DNA from: Poseidonibacter lekithochrous
Lineage (GTDB): Bacteria > Campylobacterota > Campylobacteria > Campylobacterales > Arcobacteraceae
Assembly (NCBI RefSeq): GCF_018861145.1
Contig: NZ_JAHKQT010000001.1
Coordinates: 37,093 to 101,092, forward strand
Length of the DNA stretch: 64,000 nt
Direction: 5' to 3'
Position 1 is the first letter of the stretch; every line of letters starts with the position of its first letter. A program made the position numbers and the translations under genes. Shown here piece by piece: positions 17,006 to 24,103 of this stretch. Below the pieces are notes generated by a model. It was not told the DNA's origin and did not search any database. It saw only the letters and a list, made by a program, of their open reading frames with translations.

Positions 17006-17603
17006 AGGGCTTGAGTACATCATCAAAATTAGGAAGAGGAACAACATCACCAGGAATCATACTATCAATATGGATATTACCAATCCTAATTCTTACAAGT
17101 CTTAAGGTAGGAAAACCAACAGCAGCTGTCATTTTTCTTATCTGACGTTTTTTCCCTTCACTAAGAGTGATAGATATCCAAGAAGTAGGACCATGTCTTG
17201 CATCACGAATATTACGACCGCGAGAGGGAAGATTTGGTTCATCTTCAAGAGCGAATGCTTTACAAGGGAGTGTTTGATATTTAGTACTATTAACAGTAAT
17301 TTCAACACCATTTTGTAGTGCTAAGATAGCATCTTCTGTAATCTCTCCATCAACTTGAACATAGTACTCTTTTTCTATACCTTTATCTCTTATTTGAAAG
17401 CTTTTCATACCATCAGTTGTAAGTAATAATAAGCCTTCAGAGTCATGATCTAAGCGTCCTATAGCCATAGTCTTTTCTGGAAAATCAGATAAATCACCTA
17501 ATAGTTTTTTCTTTCTTTTAGCTTCTTGTACAAACTGACTTAAAAAACCATGAGGTTTAAATATTTTGAAATGATAGTGATTTCCAACCTTTGACTTGGC
17601 CAT
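16995..17603 (-). CDS. RsuA/RluE-type rRNA pseudouridine synthase
   Basis: A 202-residue synthase lacking an S4 domain, like RluE. The catalytic motif GRLDHDSEGLLLLTTDG contains the aspartate nucleophile; later segments KEYYVQVDG, ISITLSEGKKRQIRKM and VRIRIGNI follow the family order. The start at 17603 lies five bases past the stop of the PEBP gene; the longer frame to 17651 would overlap that gene and has no family match. Co-transcription with the PEBP gene is likely. The exact target uridine in 23S rRNA is inferred only from similarity. Confidence 0.87.
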   Translation of the reverse strand: MAKSKVGNHYHFKIFKPHGFLSQFVQEAKRKKKLLGDLSDFPEKTMAIGRLDHDSEGLLLLTTDGMKSFQIRDKGIEKEYYVQVDGEITEDAILALQNGVEITVNSTKYQTLPCKAFALEDEPNLPSRGRNIRDARHGPTSWISITLSEGKKRQIRKMTAAVGFPTLRLVRIRIGNIHIDSMIPGDVVPLPNFDDVLKPFNA

Positions 17604-17608
17604 TGATA

Positions 17609-18247
17609 TTAACTCTGAACTTTGGGATTCATAGAATATGTCCCTACCCAAGAATTTTCTGCAAGGATATGACCTTCCATAGCTTTGATTAGATCATTTG
17701 CATCAAATATCTCATTTAGTTCTAGACTAACTTCATCTAAAGCATAAACAGTAAAATGATAATGATGAACTATAGAGTCATTCCAAGGAGGACATGGACC
17801 ATCATAATCAGCATAATATCCTCCCATATCCAAATCACCTTCAAACCATTGTGTATAGTTATTTAGACCTGCCAAACCATATTCTTTTTTACCTGGTGAT
17901 TTACCTTTAGCAGTTACACCAGAAGAAGCTTCACCTTCAGTTAAACTTGTGATATGTACAGGAATATCTGCTAATACCCAGTGATAAAAATCAACTCTAG
18001 GTAAATCAGAAGGAATAACTTTCCCTTCTTGGTTAACATCATCACCAATAGAAGGTACATCAGGATCATGACAAATAATAGCAAATGATTTTGTTTCCTT
18101 TGGTGCATTCTCCCATGATATAGAGGGACTTATATTCCCACCAAGTTCAAAGTGTCCAGTTTTTGGAATTTGACCAAAAGCATATTTAGAGGGTATTTGC
18201 TCACCATTTTTCCAACTATCAATTGATACAATAAAAGATTCTTTCAT
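17609..18247 (-). CDS. YbhB/YbcL family (PEBP, Raf-kinase-inhibitor-like) protein
   Basis: A 212-residue phosphatidylethanolamine-binding-protein fold. The family motif appears as ICHDPDVPS near residues 58-66, then FYHWVLADIP near 86-95, and YDGPCPPWNDSIVHHYHFTVYALD with the conserved GPCPP and HHYHF signatures. No signal peptide, so probably cytosolic. Function of bacterial members is unresolved. It lies immediately upstream of the pseudouridine synthase gene. Confidence 0.9.
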   Translation of the reverse strand: MKESFIVSIDSWKNGEQIPSKYAFGQIPKTGHFELGGNISPSISWENAPKETKSFAIICHDPDVPSIGDDVNQEGKVIPSDLPRVDFYHWVLADIPVHITSLTEGEASSGVTAKGKSPGKKEYGLAGLNNYTQWFEGDLDMGGYYADYDGPCPPWNDSIVHHYHFTVYALDEVSLELNEIFDANDLIKAMEGHILAENSWVGTYSMNPKVQS

Positions 18248-18403
18248 TATGATTTCCTTCGTTAATATATTTTTTAGTTAACTAGATAATAGTAATATTT
18301 TACAAAATTCAGACTTAATTAAAACTTGCCATATTTTTAGTCAAAGGATGTTATCTTACGCTTAATATAAATATCATTTAGAATATGATTATAAGGAAAA
18401 TAT

Positions 18404-18745
18404 ATGAAGAAATCTATTGGAATGAAAAGTTCTTATGTTTTAACACAAAAAAGTGTAGATTATGAAATCACAAAAATATCAGCTGGTAACTTTGCTTTAG
18501 GATATGAAACTAAAAGTGGATTATTTGTAGTTCAAAATTTTGGTCGTTCTGACACAGATTTAAATTCAGAAATTAAAAATTGGATTGGTAGATATGAAAG
18601 ATTTAAATTCTTTTATGCAACAAGTCCCAAAAGTGCTTTTATAAAAGAGTGCAAAAATTATCATGCTTTTGATAAAAATAAAATAGATAATAAAACACAC
18701 CCTATAAAACCTGAAAATACGGATTATACCTGTCCTTATTGTTAA
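18404..18745 (+). CDS. Hypothetical protein with C-terminal CxxC
   Basis: A 113-residue protein with AAGGAAAAT before the ATG. No family recognised. The last six residues are YTCPYC, an exposed CxxC that could bind metal or form a disulfide; a further cysteine lies at about residue 86. It is the only plus-strand gene between divergent and convergent minus-strand neighbours and ends at a strong hairpin. Confidence 0.7.
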   Translation: MKKSIGMKSSYVLTQKSVDYEITKISAGNFALGYETKSGLFVVQNFGRSDTDLNSEIKNWIGRYERFKFFYATSPKSAFIKECKNYHAFDKNKIDNKTHPIKPENTDYTCPYC

Positions 18746-18773
18746 TAATGAACTTTCTTAAATAAAAAACAGT

Positions 18774-18796
18774 AAATTCCGGAGATTCCGGAATTT
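18774..18796. terminator. Strong bidirectional terminator
   Basis: The 10-bp perfect arms AAATTCCGGA and TCCGGAATTT around a GAT loop are followed by TATT on the plus strand and TTACTG on the minus strand. It separates two convergent genes whose stops are 54 bases apart. It is unusually GC-rich at its core for this region. Confidence 0.75.
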
Positions 18797-18798
18797 TA

Positions 18799-19794
18799 TT
18801 AATCAAACCAAATTTTTGAAATTAGTTCATAAGATTTTATTTTATCTTCTGGATTATGTATCATGGCATTTATCATAACTTCATTTGTTTGAGTTCTCTC
18901 AATTAGTTTTTCAAGTCTTTCTTTAACAACTTCAGGTGTTCCCCATATTGACTCTCTTGCCTTATGTCTTATACTTTTTTCTTCCCACTCTTCCCATAAA
19001 CCACTCATATTTTTTATAGGTTTTGGTAATTGCCTATTATCACCTCTTTGCAAATAAAGAAATTTCTGAAGTTCTGTAGTAGCTAAATATTGAGCTTCTT
19101 CATTTGTTTTCGAGCATACAATATTTATACAAACTATTACATATGGCTCTTTTAACTGATTAGAAGGCTTAAAATTAGCATGATATATTTTAATAGCATC
19201 ATCCATTGAATCAGGTGCAAAGTGTGAAGCAAAAACAAAAGGTAAACCTTTTTGTGCAGCTAATTGTGCACTAAAAGTACTAGAACCAAGTAGCCAAATA
19301 GGTATATCTAATCCATATCCAGGTACTGCTTTTATATCTTTATCACTAGCTTCATTAGATAAATAGTATTGTAATTCTTGAAGCATCATAGGAAACTCTG
19401 AACCATCATTATATATATCGCGTCTTAAGGCTAGCATTGTTTTTCTATCCGTACCAGGAGCTCTTCCTAAACCTAAATCTATTCTATTTGGGTATAAAGA
19501 TTCTAAAGTTCCAAATTGTTCAGCAATAATCAATGGTGCATGATTAGGCAACATAATTCCACCAGAACCTATTCTAATTTTTTTAGTTTTCGCTCCAATA
19601 TAACTTAATATTACAGATGTAGCAGCACTTGCTATTCCACTAAAATTATGGTGTTCTGCTACCCAGTAACGCTTATAACCAAACTCTTCAACAGCTTGGG
19701 CTAGTTTTGTACTATTTTCTATTGCTTGAGGTATCGTAAATCCCTCTGCAATTGGAATTAAATCTAATACAGATAATGGTATTTTTTTATTCAT
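18799..19794 (-). CDS. LLM-class (luciferase-like) flavin-dependent oxidoreductase
   Basis: A 331-residue bacterial-luciferase-fold monooxygenase. Motifs are AEHHNFSGIASAATSVIL near residues 46-63, IRIGSGGIMLPNHAPL near 73-88, RIDLGLGRAPGTD near 104-116 and PIWLLGSSTFSAQLAA near 165-180. These fit the MsnO8-like branch of the family. Reduced FMN would come from a separate reductase. It lies downstream of the dienelactone hydrolase gene with a 25-base gap. Substrate unknown. Confidence 0.9.
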   Translation of the reverse strand: MNKKIPLSVLDLIPIAEGFTIPQAIENSTKLAQAVEEFGYKRYWVAEHHNFSGIASAATSVILSYIGAKTKKIRIGSGGIMLPNHAPLIIAEQFGTLESLYPNRIDLGLGRAPGTDRKTMLALRRDIYNDGSEFPMMLQELQYYLSNEASDKDIKAVPGYGLDIPIWLLGSSTFSAQLAAQKGLPFVFASHFAPDSMDDAIKIYHANFKPSNQLKEPYVIVCINIVCSKTNEEAQYLATTELQKFLYLQRGDNRQLPKPIKNMSGLWEEWEEKSIRHKARESIWGTPEVVKERLEKLIERTQTNEVMINAMIHNPEDKIKSYELISKIWFD

Positions 19795-19819
19795 ATTTTT
19801 TCCATTTATATAAAGAATA

Positions 19820-20710
19820 TTAACTCAATTTTTTATTAAAAAACTCAATAGTTCTTTGCCATGCGAGTTGCGCATTTGCTTTATCATATCGACCTGTTGA
19901 GTCATTATGAAAACCATGATTAGCATTTTTATACATATGCATTGTATACTCGACATTATTCGCTTTTAAATCTTCTTCATATTCAGGCCATGTAGCATTA
20001 ACACGTTTATCGAGTTCACCTAATTGAATCATAAGAGGTGCTTTAATATTTTTACGTAAGTTCTGGCTTGCTGGAGTACCATAAAAAGGAACACCTGCAT
20101 TAATAAGCTTAGAATCAACAGCAGCTAAATAATTTACAATATAACCACCAAAACAAAAACCAACAGCACCTAAGTTACCATTACTATTTGGATGTGATTT
20201 TAAAAACTGTGCCGCTGCTACAAAATCATTTTGGATTTTAGCTCTATCCATAGTTTTTTGCATAGCACGACCTTCATCATCGTTTCCAGGATAACCACCT
20301 AAAGGAAATAATGCATCAGGAGCAAATGCAATAAAACCTTCTTTTGCAAGTCGTCTTGCAACATCTTTAATATATGGATTTAAACCACGATTTTCATGTA
20401 CAACTAATACAACAGGAAGTTTCTCATCTAAATTTTTAGGAACTACAAGATAACCTCTTCCTTTGCCATAACCTTCAGGAGAATTAAACTCTTCGTATGT
20501 AGCTTTTATACCTTCGTCATTAAACGATACTTGTTCTGCTAAAAGATAATTAGGTAATAAAGCAGAAGTTAATACACTCATAGAAAAACCAAGAGCAGTT
20601 AATCCGCCAAGTTTTTTCATAAAAGTACGTCTATCAATTATTCCATGTGCGTATTCATCATACCAATCAAAGGCTTCTTGAGGAATATTATCTGTTTGTT
20701 TAGTATTCAT
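19820..20710 (-). CDS. Dienelactone hydrolase family protein with Tat-like leader
   Basis: A 296-residue alpha/beta hydrolase. The start at 20710 has AAGGA before it; a 12-codon longer frame lacks support. Residues 26-35 read DRRTFMKKLG, a twin-arginine-like motif followed by a hydrophobic segment, so periplasmic export or anchoring is likely. The catalytic cysteine is in GFCFGG, the aspartate in GELDKRV and the histidine in ANHGFHND, a complete triad. The YghX/YghY type of such proteins has the same leader. Substrate unknown. Confidence 0.88.
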   Translation of the reverse strand: MNTKQTDNIPQEAFDWYDEYAHGIIDRRTFMKKLGGLTALGFSMSVLTSALLPNYLLAEQVSFNDEGIKATYEEFNSPEGYGKGRGYLVVPKNLDEKLPVVLVVHENRGLNPYIKDVARRLAKEGFIAFAPDALFPLGGYPGNDDEGRAMQKTMDRAKIQNDFVAAAQFLKSHPNSNGNLGAVGFCFGGYIVNYLAAVDSKLINAGVPFYGTPASQNLRKNIKAPLMIQLGELDKRVNATWPEYEEDLKANNVEYTMHMYKNANHGFHNDSTGRYDKANAQLAWQRTIEFFNKKLS

Positions 20711-20786
20711 ATTTAATCCTTTATTTTTTATATTATAGTATATCAAAAATATCTAATTATTTCTTTTTAGAGAAATAATTAAAAAA

Positions 20787-20815
20787 AAAGCTAACAAAAT
20801 AAATTGTTAGCTTTT
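20787..20815 (-). terminator. Intrinsic terminator of the FYPAEN-repeat gene
   Basis: The 12-bp arms AAAAGCTAACAA and TTGTTAGCTTTT around five bases, followed on the minus strand by a run of T. It lies 41 bases beyond the stop of the gene at 20856. Confidence 0.8.
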
Positions 20816-20855
20816 AAATAAAGGAGAGGGTTAGAAAGTTTAAATTGTTAACTAC

Positions 20856-21218
20856 TTAACAGCTAGATTGAACTCTAGTATCAAGACCTTCTTCAGGATA
20901 GAATGAAGCTAATGAACAATGAGAAATTCCAGATGCAGCTAAAATAGCAGTACTAGCTTTTGATGTTTGTGTATTATTATAAGCTAAATAATCTGGAGAA
21001 TCGTTATTCTCAGCAGGATAAAAAGATGCAAATACTTTGTTATCTGATGTTGCTACTGCTAAAGTTTGATATGTACTTGAATCACTCTTAAGAGATGAAA
21101 GATAACTTGGTGTATCATCATTTTCAGCTGGGTAAAAACTTGTAAATGTATCTTGTGCTGATAATGCACTTCCTGCTAATAAACTTAATCCGATAATTGT
21201 TGTTGATAATTTTTTCAT
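20856..21218 (-). CDS. Secreted small protein with three FYPAEN-type repeats
   Basis: A 120-residue protein with a Sec signal peptide (residues 1-21, ending SALSA). Three copies of a short unit follow: SFYPAENDDTPSYL (about residues 26-39), SFYPAENNDSPDYL (about 65-78) and a diverged SFYPEEGLDTR (about 105-115), spaced about 39 residues apart. Two cysteines in the last unit may form a disulfide. I recognise no family. It has its own terminator and stands alone, so it is probably a separately expressed periplasmic or secreted protein. Confidence 0.78.
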   Translation of the reverse strand: MKKLSTTIIGLSLLAGSALSAQDTFTSFYPAENDDTPSYLSSLKSDSSTYQTLAVATSDNKVFASFYPAENNDSPDYLAYNNTQTSKASTAILAASGISHCSLASFYPEEGLDTRVQSSC

Positions 21219-21343
21219 TGTGTAAATCCTATTTTTTATTAATTTTTTAATTGTTCGTTTGTTTTGTAGTTGAATTATAGGATTTTACTGTGTATCTTGT
21301 ATAAAGGGTTCGTTTATTGTTTGTGTAGTGAAGATTTTTAAGT

Positions 21344-21374
21344 GAATAAAGAAAATCGTCATTTTTCTTTATTC
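21344..21374. terminator. 12-bp A/T-rich hairpin
   Basis: GAATAAAGAAAA (21344-21355) pairs perfectly with TTTTCTTTATTC (21363-21374), seven bases beyond which the minus-strand gene at 21381 ends. It probably ends that transcript and insulates the next gene's promoter. The longer T-run is on the plus-strand side. Confidence 0.6.
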
Positions 21375-21380
21375 TCTTTT

Positions 21381-22037
21381 TTATTTTAAGTAAGTCAAAA
21401 TCTCTTCATTGATATTAAAAGATTTTGGTTTAATATCTTTCATTAAATTCTTAAAATTTAATTCTATTTCATCTTTATTTTGCAAAGTTACTTTTTGATT
21501 AGATTTAATTAAATAAATAGTAAAGTCACTTAGGAATAAATTGATAAAAGACATCCATTGGGCTATTAGTCCTTTAAAATCTAAAGATTTAATATTTACA
21601 TTTGGAACATCATTATTAGCAATGATAGCTTGATATTCTTCTAATTTATAGTAAGTTCTTAAAAAACTTGAAGCTCTATTTTTAAGTTTATTTTTTAAAT
21701 CCTTGTTATTTGAAACATCTGCTAAAAGTAAAAAGTAACCCATATGGTAAAGAGGAGTTAGAAATGAAACTAGACGTGAAGGCTCTTCTTCCCATTGATT
21801 AAATATATTTTCAATAGAACTCTTTTGAAAGTATAATTCTTTCATTTTGTCAAAATAAGAAACTATATTCATAGAATCACCTTTGTGAACTATTTCTGGC
21901 ATATATCTTGTTGTTTGTGAAATAAGTACAAATTTCTCTGCCGATTCTTTCATCACACTTTCTTTAAATTCAGAAGATTTAAATAAAACACTATTGTTGA
22001 TTTCTAGATGATTTTTTTTTGAATAACTTGTTTCCAT
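21381..22037 (-). CDS. Hypothetical protein downstream of the YefM/YoeB module
   Basis: A 218-residue protein of unknown family. Predicted mostly helical, with a hydrophobic stretch near residues 93-106 and another near 165-180, which may be buried helices rather than membrane spans. It starts 36 bases after the toxin gene on the same strand and may be read from the same promoter. It could be cargo of the same cassette region, but no attC-like site was found after it. Confidence 0.65.
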   Translation of the reverse strand: METSYSKKNHLEINNSVLFKSSEFKESVMKESAEKFVLISQTTRYMPEIVHKGDSMNIVSYFDKMKELYFQKSSIENIFNQWEEEPSRLVSFLTPLYHMGYFLLLADVSNNKDLKNKLKNRASSFLRTYYKLEEYQAIIANNDVPNVNIKSLDFKGLIAQWMSFINLFLSDFTIYLIKSNQKVTLQNKDEIELNFKNLMKDIKPKSFNINEEILTYLK

Positions 22038-22073
22038 TTTAATATTTCCTTGGTATTTGTATTACTAACTTTT

Positions 22074-22343
22074 TTATTCTCCATAATGAGACCACATTCT
22101 ATGTATTCTTATCTTCTTATCTTCTTCTCTTACTTCGTAGACTAATCTATGTTGAATATTTATTCTTCTTGAGTATACACCTGTTAAGTTACCAACTAGT
22201 TTCTCGTAAGGTGGTGGATTTTCAAATGGATTTTTCTTAAGGATTTCTAGTAAAACTTTTGCTTTTTCACTAAGATTAGAACTAGATAGTTTTTTAGCAT
22301 CTTTTAAAGCTAATTTACTATAAAGAATTTTATATTCTACCAT
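22074..22343 (-). CDS. yoeB: YoeB-type mRNA interferase toxin
   Basis: An 89-residue Txe/YoeB family toxin that cleaves mRNA in the ribosomal A site. The family pattern is complete: LALKDAKKL near residues 11-19, ENPPPYEKLVGNLTGVYSRR near 41-60, LVYEV near 67, and the C-terminal RMWSHYGE with the catalytic histidine-tyrosine pair. It overlaps the antitoxin gene by seven bases, so translation is coupled. Confidence 0.92.
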   Translation of the reverse strand: MVEYKILYSKLALKDAKKLSSSNLSEKAKVLLEILKKNPFENPPPYEKLVGNLTGVYSRRINIQHRLVYEVREEDKKIRIHRMWSHYGE

Positions 22344-22582
22344 TCGATAGTTTCACTAAATTCACTATCATCCTCATTCATTGAATCTTTTATTGAAGAT
22401 ACCATATTAGGTATAGAATTTAAATATAGTGTTTCTTCTATTGCCTTCCAATCTTCTTCTGAAAGCATCACTGCATTATTTCTTTTTCCAGTAATAAGAA
22501 TAGGTTCATGAGTTAAAGCTGTTTCATCCATCACATTATAAATATTTGCTCGAACTTGACTTACGGACATTGTTTTTGTCAT
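22337..22582 (-). CDS. yefM: YefM-type (Phd/YefM family) antitoxin
   Basis: An 81-residue antitoxin. The N-terminal DNA-binding region has SVSQVRANIYNVMDE (residues 6-20), then EPILITGKRNNAVMLSEEDW, the usual Phd/YefM core, and an acidic C-terminal tail that wraps the toxin. A near-consensus promoter lies 28-56 bases upstream of the start. As in other YefM/YoeB pairs it should repress its own promoter. Confidence 0.92.
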   Translation of the reverse strand: MTKTMSVSQVRANIYNVMDETALTHEPILITGKRNNAVMLSEEDWKAIEETLYLNSIPNMVSSIKDSMNEDDSEFSETIEW

Positions 22583-22609
22583 TTTTAACCTTTGTATTCA
22601 TTTTTTTAA

Positions 22610-22638
22610 ATTGTACTTAATATCGTACGTTTTGTCAA
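22610..22638 (-). promoter_or_regulatory. Near-consensus sigma-70 promoter of yefM-yoeB with embedded operator
   Basis: On the minus strand TTGACA (-35) and TACAAT (-10) are separated by exactly 17 bases. Between and over them lie CGTACG and AGTAC, giving GTAC repeats ten bases apart, similar in kind to the TGTACA elements bound by YefM. The operator role is inferred. Confidence 0.75.
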
Positions 22639-22672
22639 GATTGAATATTTTTATGTTTTTGAAAGTGGAAAT

Positions 22673-22759
22673 TCATGACCTGACCCCTATTTTCATAGAT
22701 TTTTCATTTACAGGTTCAACATCCGCTTCTGTATCAATATCTTCTAAATTTGTATTCAT
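22673..22759 (-). CDS. 28-residue acidic ORF, possible gene fragment
   Basis: The ATG at 22759 has a good ribosome site (AAGGAAG, three bases upstream). The 28-residue product is acidic at first and ends at a TGA inside GGGGTCAGGTCATGA. No family match. It lies just inside the start of the third cassette-like segment, after the attC-like site at 22789. It may be a leader, a truncated cassette gene or chance. Confidence 0.35.
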   Translation of the reverse strand: MNTNLEDIDTEADVEPVNEKSMKIGVRS

Positions 22760-22788
22760 TGACTTCCTTTTTTATTATTTCAATTGAA

Positions 22789-22923
22789 ACATAACGCATG
22801 AAGTGAGGGACGATGTAACCCTAGTGACATTTTAAATTACTTTCTCACTAACTTTTATAAAGATAGCTTGACCCTACTTAAAAGCCGATGGGTTACTCGT
22901 TCCTCTCCTCTGTTTTGTTGTAC
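22789..22923 (-). mobile_element. attC-like integron recombination site B
   Basis: On the minus strand this starts two bases after the stop of the repeat-nuclease gene with R'' GTACAAC and ends with R' GTTATGT. The arms read GAGGGACGATGTAACCC and GGGTTACTCGTTCCTC on the plus strand. They pair along their length with one extra unpaired T and one mismatch, as attC sites show, around a 68-base variable loop. R'' matches perfectly the R' that the cassette would have as a circle (G plus TTGTAC from its left end at 24040). This end-to-end agreement is the strongest evidence for an integron cassette. Confidence 0.8.
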
Positions 22924-22925
22924 TT

Positions 22926-23996
22926 TTAATTATGTGATAGTTCATCTTTTACAATATATGGTGTTATTGTTTCTACTGCTTCTTCAATATTTTCTCTTGA
23001 AAATGCCCTAAAGTCAGAAGCACCATTAAATCCAGACAAATTTATATTTTCACCTAATCTTAATATTTTTGTTTCTAAATCAGAAGCTTTACAAGTTACT
23101 TGTGAAATTATTATTATTTCAACTTCAATTTTCGCTTCATTTGCAACAAAGTGTATTCTTTCTTCACCTAGTCTTGCTGATGTTTTTCCAATTTTATAAA
23201 TATCTTTATCATTCCATTGTCCTAAGCCAATTGCTTTCCATATATAAATAACATTGTTATCTGTTTTTGCCTTATCGACCATGTGATTACAGATTTCATC
23301 TAAATAGCCATTTCTGTATGCGAAGCAATATGCTCCACAAGAATTTCTTTCAAAGTCTTTTCTTGATTCATATTTTATTGCTTCTTTTTGAGCAAGGGAT
23401 ATAGTCCAAAAACCATATCCTATTACCATATGTGAACATACTTCGTCAAGTATTCCTTTATTTAAAGCATAGCTATATGCTCCGTTAGGAGCATTTTGAA
23501 AATCTACTTTTCTTGTATATTTTAATGCCTCTTCATGTGTAAGTAATAAATTCCATTTACCTCTTCCTGATTCCATATGAGAACAAATATCATTAATTAT
23601 ATTTTTACTATGTGAATAAAAATATTCACGAGGGCTTCCATTTTCAAATTCTTTTTTTGTTTTATATTTTAGTGCTTCTTGTGTTACTATTTCTATAGTT
23701 AAATCAGTATATCCTGATTTCATATGAGAACAAGCACTATCAATGATATTATTTCTGTGACACCATGTATATGCACCACATGAATATTTTCTAAAATCTT
23801 TTTTGTATTGATATTTTAAAGCTTCTGCAGTTGCTGATTCTACATTCCAGTCTTTATTTATTATTATCATGTGTGAACAAATAATATCGATAACATTATT
23901 TCTATGTCCCCATGAATAGGCACTATAATTATTTTTTCTAAAGTCTTTTTTATATTTATATTTTAAGGCTTCGTTATGAGCTTCGTTTAATGTCAT
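22926..23996 (-). CDS. Five-repeat protein with C-terminal GIY-YIG-like domain
   Basis: A 356-residue protein. Five units of exactly 49 residues each end in C(S/N)HM (at 40-43, 89-92, 138-141, 187-190, 236-239), with the pattern EALKYxxKxDFxxxxxxAY then an aromatic-rich stretch and ID/LDEIC. Residues about 247-350 resemble a T5orf172/GIY-YIG nuclease, with VIYIWKA and IYKIGKTS in the positions of the two defining strands and a later conserved-looking arginine region (ARLGEERIHF). Similar repeats occur in phage and mobile-element nucleases, where DNA binding is assumed. A defence or mobility role is possible. It is the sole gene of a predicted cassette. Confidence 0.75.
   Translation of the reverse strand: MTLNEAHNEALKYKYKKDFRKNNYSAYSWGHRNNVIDIICSHMIIINKDWNVESATAEALKYQYKKDFRKYSCGAYTWCHRNNIIDSACSHMKSGYTDLTIEIVTQEALKYKTKKEFENGSPREYFYSHSKNIINDICSHMESGRGKWNLLLTHEEALKYTRKVDFQNAPNGAYSYALNKGILDEVCSHMVIGYGFWTISLAQKEAIKYESRKDFERNSCGAYCFAYRNGYLDEICNHMVDKAKTDNNVIYIWKAIGLGQWNDKDIYKIGKTSARLGEERIHFVANEAKIEVEIIIISQVTCKASDLETKILRLGENINLSGFNGASDFRAFSRENIEEAVETITPYIVKDELSHN
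23277..23990 (-). repeat. Five tandem 147-bp coding repeats
   Basis: The DNA encodes five 49-residue units in register, diverged in sequence but identical in period. They are coding repeats and not a CRISPR array: no short identical repeat or unrelated spacer pattern exists. Confidence 0.8.
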
Positions 23997-24034
23997 TTAT
24001 TATTCGCATCCATTTTAATTATTTTAAGACTGTA

Positions 24035-24103
24035 GTACAACGTTTGAGTTGAGAAATATTTGAGCCGCAGGGTCAAATATTTCTCTCCAAAGTTTTGTTA
24101 TAT
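24035..24103 (-). mobile_element. attC-like integron recombination site A
   Basis: On the minus strand it starts with R'' ATATAAC and ends with R' GTTGTAC. The inner arms GAGAAATATTTGA and TCAAATATTTCTC pair perfectly over 13 bp around GCCGCAGGG. Outside them lie L-box-like sequences (TTTGAGTT against CTCCAAAG) with unequal unpaired bases, the extrahelical bases that give attC its polarity. It begins ten bases past the stop of the ion-channel gene. The text CAACGTTTGAGTT on the plus strand closely resembles classical cassette attC ends. Confidence 0.82.

Larger units (their letters stand above)
22795..24040 (-). mobile_element. Predicted integron gene cassette carrying the repeat/GIY-YIG protein
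   Basis: Bounded by the G/TT crossover points of the two attC-like sites, this 1246-bp unit holds one gene in the usual orientation, its attC right after the stop codon and only about 44 bases before the start codon. The cassette's R'' (GTACAAC) and left-end hexamer (TTGTAC) are exact complements once circularised. No integrase gene lies in the window. Confidence 0.78.

Noticed and set aside
22670-22690. GGGGTCAGGTCATG text (minus strand), resembling sequence near REP-associated transposases
   Set aside because: Only one copy, no transposase nearby; too short to support a call.
23277-23990. Regular repeats suggesting a CRISPR array
   Set aside because: The 147-bp units are coding, in frame and diverged, without short identical repeats.
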